64,000 nucleotides of DNA, from contig DJPN01000028.1 of NCBI GenBank assembly GCA_002438565.1, positions 14,876 through 78,875 on the forward strand, read 5' to 3'. Numbering within the stretch: the first letter of the stretch is position 1; each line of letters begins with the position of its first letter. Origin of the DNA: Alphaproteobacteria bacterium UBA6411 (lineage in GTDB: Bacteria > Pseudomonadota > Alphaproteobacteria > CAAGCB01 > CAG-977). The notes below the pieces were generated by a model, which ran no database searches, was not told the origin of the DNA, and saw only the letters and a list, made by a program, of their open reading frames with translations. This document shows, in pieces, positions 59,815 to 64,000 of this stretch. The translations under genes were made by a program, and so were the position numbers.

Positions 59815-61407
59815 TTACTTGTGTTTTTGCAAAAACGCTCTGAATTCATCCGCCTGTTCCGCGGTGACGTTTTTGTTTTTATGATTCTCCGCTGCATAAT
59901 AGCCGAAATCGGGTCCTTCCGCCGACGTCGGCGGTATTCTGAAATTGCCGTAAAGCGGCGTTTTCCCGCTTAAATAATCGAAAACCGTCATCTTTTGCGA
60001 GTCTTGCAGATTTATATCCGCGCCTTTTTCAACCAAATAACGGGCGATGTCCAGATTCCCCTCCTGCACCGCGTACATCAGCGCCGTGCGTTCCGCGTTA
60101 AGCATGCAGATGCGCTCCAAACACAACGCTTCTTTCGTATGAGTTTGATTTGTTCGGGCGTTTATGTCCGCTCCCGCATCCAGCAGAATTTTTACACTGT
60201 CCGGAAATCCGTATTGCGCCGCATACATCAAAGCCGTTTTTCCAAATTCGTTTCCCGCGTTCACATCGGTATCCAACCCCGAACAGCTTGACTGCGCGCA
60301 GTTCTCAATCAGCATTTTCAAAACGTCGGGACGGTGAATCGCAATCATGAGAATTTCATCCGATGCTTGCGGCGTTTCCGGTTCGTCGAATTTTTCACCT
60401 TTCGCTTTTTTGCTTTCGATTAACGCCTTGATTTCATCGGCAGGCGCGCCGGAAAGGATTTTATAGCGCAAAGTTTTTTTGTCGACGGGCAGGCTTTTTG
60501 CCGCCCGCGGCGTCATCACATAATACGCGTGGAAACGGGCGTCCTTTTCCCAAACCGAAAAATTTTTTACATAATGCCGAGTCAATTCCTCGACCGCCCG
60601 GTCAAACCCGATGCCATGATTTATGACTTTGCTGAAATACATGTAATTGGGATACGACTCCATCGCCCACGATTCCAACGGACGCGCCAATGATTGATAA
60701 GAAACGTTAAAGTCCGGATCATAACGATCCCGCAGGCGGTCGGCGTCTTCACCGCCGGCATACAGGAAACGTTCCGATCCAATGGTTTGATAACTCAGTT
60801 CTTTTTGGACATATTTCCGATATTCTTCAACTTCCGGCGGGAAATCGTATTGCGGATACCGCCCGCAATCGGAACGTTTCACCACCATTCCGCATTGGGA
60901 ACAGCCGAAGTTATAATAAAAGGCCGTCAAATGAACTTTTTGCGCCGCCGCGCAAGGAATAACGATTTCTTCAACTTTCTTTCTCCATTCGCCCGAAAGT
61001 GATGAAAGGTGAAAAATGCCGACTTTTATCAAACATTCCAAATTTTGATAACAAGCAAGATATCCGCCCTCCGTCAATGAACCGTAGTTTGTATCCCTGT
61101 CAAGAGAATCCGGATCTTCCTTTTCATAATCCGCATATATCTTTGCATGCAGACGCTGAACGATTTTTTCATATTCCGGCGTGTTTATTTTTTCGGGCTG
61201 ATAAAAATTCACCATGATTAAGTATTGCATGGCGGCGGAATCGTCCGTTTCCGCGATTGTTTTTAAATCCTCTATCGCTTTTGAAGGATTGTCCGTTATC
61301 GAATTTACAATCGATTCATACGGTTGGTTGTTATTTTTTTCCGCTTTGACGGGAAAACAGAGAAATAACACAAAAAAAACGGGTAAAACAGCAAACTTGT
61401 TTCGCAT
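59815..61407 (-). CDS. Secreted ankyrin-repeat protein
   Basis: 530 residues from MRNKFAVLPVFFVLFLCFPV, a signal peptide with cleavage near residue 22. The central part (about 50-330) is unfamiliar and contains several Cys (GCSQCGMVVKRSDCGRYP). Ankyrin repeats occupy about 390-490 (FGKTALMYAAQYGFPDSVKI, ERTALMYAVQEGNLDIARYL, EKGADINLQD). The ATG at 61407 has AAGGA 8 bases upstream; a longer frame lacks support. Secreted ankyrin proteins can be envelope or host-interaction proteins; there is no direct evidence for either here. Confidence 0.88.
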   Translation of the reverse strand: MRNKFAVLPVFFVLFLCFPVKAEKNNNQPYESIVNSITDNPSKAIEDLKTIAETDDSAAMQYLIMVNFYQPEKINTPEYEKIVQRLHAKIYADYEKEDPDSLDRDTNYGSLTEGGYLACYQNLECLIKVGIFHLSSLSGEWRKKVEEIVIPCAAAQKVHLTAFYYNFGCSQCGMVVKRSDCGRYPQYDFPPEVEEYRKYVQKELSYQTIGSERFLYAGGEDADRLRDRYDPDFNVSYQSLARPLESWAMESYPNYMYFSKVINHGIGFDRAVEELTRHYVKNFSVWEKDARFHAYYVMTPRAAKSLPVDKKTLRYKILSGAPADEIKALIESKKAKGEKFDEPETPQASDEILMIAIHRPDVLKMLIENCAQSSCSGLDTDVNAGNEFGKTALMYAAQYGFPDSVKILLDAGADINARTNQTHTKEALCLERICMLNAERTALMYAVQEGNLDIARYLVEKGADINLQDSQKMTVFDYLSGKTPLYGNFRIPPTSAEGPDFGYYAAENHKNKNVTAEQADEFRAFLQKHK

Positions 61408-61424
61408 ATGGAATTCCTTTGAAA

Positions 61425-61450
61425 GGGTACTATTATTTTTAACAGTACCC
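61425..61450 (-). terminator. Weak hairpin after dnaJ
   Basis: GGGTACT (61425-61431) pairs with AGTACCC (61444-61450) with a 12-base A/T-rich loop, about 55 bases after the dnaJ stop on the minus strand. Only three T follow, so termination is uncertain. Confidence 0.4.
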
Positions 61451-61502
61451 GTTCTTCCCGTGCAAATCAACAAGCGGAATGACGATTTTGTTATGTTCGG
61501 CC

Positions 61503-62633
61503 TTATTTCAGCAATTCGCGCAGTTTTTCAAAAAATCCCGTCGATTGAGGACTGGATTCCTTGCTTTCCTCGGCAAACTGTTTCAGCAGTTCCTTTTGCT
61601 TGTCGGTCAGTTTGGTCGGCGTTTCGACCGTAAAGCGGACGAACAAATCGCCGACGCTCTTGCTTTGCAGCATGGTCATGCCTTTTTTGCGCAGGCGGAC
61701 TTCCGTTCCCGACTGCGTGCCTTCGTCAATTTTGACCTTTTCGGACGTGCCGTCAATGCAGGGGATGTCAATTTCGCCGCCCAAAGCCGCCGTCGTCATG
61801 GACAGCGGAACGGTGCAGTACAAATTCGTCGCGTCGCGTTTAAAAATCGGGTGCGGTTTGATGTGAACAAAGATGTACAAATCCCCGTTCGATCCGCCGT
61901 TCATACCCGCTTCCCCCTGTCCCGCCAAGCGCATTCTGTTTTCGGAATCGATGCCTGCGGGAATGGTGACTTCCAGCACTTTCTTTTGCGACACTTTGCC
62001 CGTGCCGCCGCATTTTTTGCACGGATTTTTGATGACTTTGCCCGTTCCGTTGCAGGTCGGGCATGTTCTTTCCTCAATAAAGAATCCCGCTTGACGGCGC
62101 ACGCGCCCCGTGCCGTGGCAGGTGTCGCATGTTTCGGCTTTCGACCCTTCCGCCGCGCCCGTGCCGTGGCAATCTTCGCATTTCACTGCCGTTTGAATTT
62201 CGATTTCCTTGGTCAAGCCTTTATAGGCTTCCTCCAGCGTGATTTCCAAATCGTAGCGGATGTCCGCACCGCGAACACCCTCTTGCTGACGGGAACGGCG
62301 CGCGCCGCCCATGAATTCGCTGAAGATGTCTTCAAAAATACTGCCGAAGCCCGCGCCCGACCCGCCGAAATCAAAGTTGAATCCGCCGAATCCGCCCGCA
62401 CCCGCGCCCTGAGCGAACGCCGCATGGCCGTAACGGTCGTAAGCCGCGCGTTTTTGGCTGTCTTTCAGCACTTCGTAGGCTTCCGTGACTTCCTTGAATT
62501 TGACTTCGGCTTCGGCGTTGCCGGGGTTGCGGTCGGGGTGGTATTTCATCGCCAGCGTGCGGTACGCTTTTTTGATTTCGACGTCCGTCGCCCCTTTTTG
62601 CAGTCCCAAAAGTTCGTAATAATCCTTTTCCAT
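61503..62633 (-). CDS. dnaJ: Chaperone protein DnaJ
   Basis: 376 residues. A J domain with YHPDRNPG is followed by a Gly/Phe-rich linker and four zinc-binding CxxCxGxG repeats (CEDCHGTG, CDTCHGTG, CPTCNGTG, CKKCGGTG), then the C-terminal substrate-binding region. DnaJ stimulates DnaK ATPase and delivers substrates. The ATG at 62633 is used rather than the GTG directly before it; AAGGA is well placed. It follows dnaK. Confidence 0.98.
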   Translation of the reverse strand: MEKDYYELLGLQKGATDVEIKKAYRTLAMKYHPDRNPGNAEAEVKFKEVTEAYEVLKDSQKRAAYDRYGHAAFAQGAGAGGFGGFNFDFGGSGAGFGSIFEDIFSEFMGGARRSRQQEGVRGADIRYDLEITLEEAYKGLTKEIEIQTAVKCEDCHGTGAAEGSKAETCDTCHGTGRVRRQAGFFIEERTCPTCNGTGKVIKNPCKKCGGTGKVSQKKVLEVTIPAGIDSENRMRLAGQGEAGMNGGSNGDLYIFVHIKPHPIFKRDATNLYCTVPLSMTTAALGGEIDIPCIDGTSEKVKIDEGTQSGTEVRLRKKGMTMLQSKSVGDLFVRFTVETPTKLTDKQKELLKQFAEESKESSPQSTGFFEKLRELLK

Positions 62634-62656
62634 CACGGTATCCTTTTAAAGCGAAA

Positions 62657-62686
62657 ACCGTTCGGAGGATTTTTCCCCCGAACGGT
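62657..62686 (-). terminator. Hairpin between dnaK and dnaJ
   Basis: ACCGTTCGG (62657-62665) pairs with CCGAACGGT (62678-62686). On the minus strand TTTT follows after one base. It may partly terminate or stabilise the dnaK message, so that dnaJ is made in lower amounts. Confidence 0.55.
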
Positions 62687-62704
62687 CGATAGCAAGTGTG
62701 CTAA

Positions 62705-64000
62705 TTATTTTTTGACTTCTTCAAAGTCGGCGTCGACAACGTCTTCGTCGGGTTTCGCGGACGCGGCTTCTTCAGCCCCCGCCTGCGTTCCGGCCTGCGC
62801 CGCCGATTCCTGCTGAGCCTTGTACAGCGCTTCGCCGATTTTCATCGAGGACTGCATCAAAGCTTCGGACTTGGCGTTGATTTTTTCGACGTCGCCCGAT
62901 TCCAGAACATCCTGCAGGGCTTTGATGTCGGCTTCGATTTTTTCCTTGTCGGAAGCGGAAACCTTGTCGCCCAAGTCTTTGATGTTCTTTTCGGTCGCGT
63001 GAATCAAGCTTTCGGCTTTGTTTTTCGCGTCGACGGCTTCGCGGCGTTTCTTGTCTTCGGAAGCGTGGGCTTCGGCGTCTTTGACCATTTTGTCAATGTC
63101 GGCTTCGCTCAAACCGCCCGACGACTGAATGCGGATTGTCTGTTCCTTGCCCGTCGCTTTGTCTTTCGCGGACACGTTGACAATGCCGTTCGCGTCAATG
63201 TCGAACGTGACTTCGATTTGCGGCATGCCGCGCGGAGCGGCGGGAATGCCGACCAAGTCGAATTGACCCAGCAGCTTGTTGTCGGCGGTCATTTCGCGTT
63301 CGCCCTGGAACACGCGGATGGTCACAGCCGTCTGTCCGTCTTCGGCGGTCGAGAAGACTTGCGATTTGCGCGTCGGAATAGTCGTGTTGCGGTCAATCAA
63401 GCGCGTAAACACGCCGCCCAGCGTTTCAATCCCCAAAGACAGCGGAGTTACGTCCAGCAGCAGAACGTCTTTGACGTCGCCTTTCAAAACACCGCCCTGA
63501 ATCGCGGCGCCCAAAGCCACGACTTCGTCGGGGTTCACGCCTTTGTGCGGTTCGCGGCCGAAGAATTCCTTGACGATTTCCTGAACCTTGGGCATACGGG
63601 TCATACCGCCGACCAAGATGACTTCGTCAATGTCGGAAGCTTTCAAACCCGCGTCTTTCAACGCTTTTTCGCACGGGATTTTGGTGCGTTCCAGCAAATC
63701 TTCAACCAAGGATTCCATTTTCGAACGGGTCAGTTTCACGTTCAAATGTTTCGGACCCGTCGCGTCCGCCGTGATGAACGGCAGGTTGATTTCGGTCTGC
63801 TGAGCCGACGACAGTTCGATTTTCGCCTTTTCCGCGGCTTCTTTCAAACGCTGCAGAGCCAGCTTGTCGTTGCGCAGGTCGATGCCCTGTTCTTTCTGGA
63901 ATTCGTCCGCCAGATAGTTGATGATGCGCGCGTCGAAATCTTCGCCGCCCAAGAACGTATCGCCGTTGGTGGCTTTGACTTCAAACACGCCGTCGCCGAT
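62705..64000 (-). CDS. dnaK: Chaperone protein DnaK, N-terminus beyond the window
   Basis: 432 codons of the C-terminal two thirds. It has the ATPase-domain segments FEVKATNGDTFLGGEDFDAR and EVILVGGMTRMPKVQ, the substrate-binding domain with LLLDVTPLSLGIETLGGVFT, and the lid ending in the typical DVVDADFEEV(KK) tail. The coding frame is open to the right edge and has no start within the window. DnaK is the Hsp70 chaperone. Confidence 0.99.
   Translation of the reverse strand: MGDGVFEVKATNGDTFLGGEDFDARIINYLADEFQKEQGIDLRNDKLALQRLKEAAEKAKIELSSAQQTEINLPFITADATGPKHLNVKLTRSKMESLVEDLLERTKIPCEKALKDAGLKASDIDEVILVGGMTRMPKVQEIVKEFFGREPHKGVNPDEVVALGAAIQGGVLKGDVKDVLLLDVTPLSLGIETLGGVFTRLIDRNTTIPTRKSQVFSTAEDGQTAVTIRVFQGEREMTADNKLLGQFDLVGIPAAPRGMPQIEVTFDIDANGIVNVSAKDKATGKEQTIRIQSSGGLSEADIDKMVKDAEAHASEDKKRREAVDAKNKAESLIHATEKNIKDLGDKVSASDKEKIEADIKALQDVLESGDVEKINAKSEALMQSSMKIGEALYKAQQESAAQAGTQAGAEEAASAKPDEDVVDADFEEVKK

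Noticed and set aside
61479..62816. A 445-residue open frame antisense to dnaJ
   Set aside because: Shadow that crosses from dnaJ into the dnaK end; no motif.

Overview
The window looks like a chromosome segment of an uncultured, probably host-associated alphaproteobacterium of intermediate GC. The housekeeping gene order supports this: an atpHAGDC cluster without atpIBEF beside it, truB-rpsO-pnp, glyQ-glyS next to pyruvate phosphate dikinase, a TPR lipoprotein gene followed by ispE, rpmI-rplT-pheS-pheT, and dnaK-dnaJ. The species cannot be named from the sequence alone.

Positions 1 to about 20,500 are accessory DNA. They carry an almost complete P-type (VirB/VirD4) type IV secretion system on the minus strand, in the order virB2-virB3-virB4, then virB5-virB7, then virB8-virB9-virB10-(47-aa gene)-(Cys-repeat secreted protein)-virB11-virD4-virB6, and finally a serine recombinase cut by the left edge. 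The genes overlap by a few bases, usually as ATGA, which suggests translational coupling. Cargo splits the system: a Fic protein with its own operators, a HipB-like regulator, two AAA/DUF4143 ATPases linked to a duplicated 239-bp block with 33-bp-spaced repeats, and three paralogous small DNA-binding-like proteins. No relaxase and no VirB1 are visible, so the element probably continues to the left. A divergent gene of unknown function (18,508) and an AlbA_2/Schlafen-type regulator (19,113-20,510) lie at its right side.

From 20,825 to 31,329 come a DUF308 membrane protein, a MATE exporter, a secreted formylglycine-generating-enzyme-like protein paired with a small LKxG-repeat protein, the glyQ-glyS-ppdK operon, and a MazG-like pyrophosphohydrolase with an unknown partner. 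From 31,468 to 43,576 the plus strand carries thpR-truB-rpsO-pnp, a nitronate monooxygenase-like gene, the ATP synthase F1 operon (with an enlarged gamma subunit) and a second MATE exporter. From 43,573 to 57,844 there are a GNAT acetyltransferase, an RND pump with its lipoprotein adaptor, ispE with the TPR lipoprotein, a uracil-DNA glycosylase, a coiled-coil membrane protein, a carboxylesterase, and pheT-pheS-rplT-rpmI.

The most interesting locus is at 58,699-59,789. A strong promoter drives a predicted RNA of about 70 nt that ends in an intrinsic terminator, directly upstream of an AT-rich Abi_2 (AbiD/AbiF-like) gene with a HEPN RNase motif. This arrangement fits an RNA-antitoxin/abortive-infection module acquired by transfer. 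A secreted ankyrin-repeat protein and dnaJ-dnaK (dnaK cut by the right edge) complete the window.
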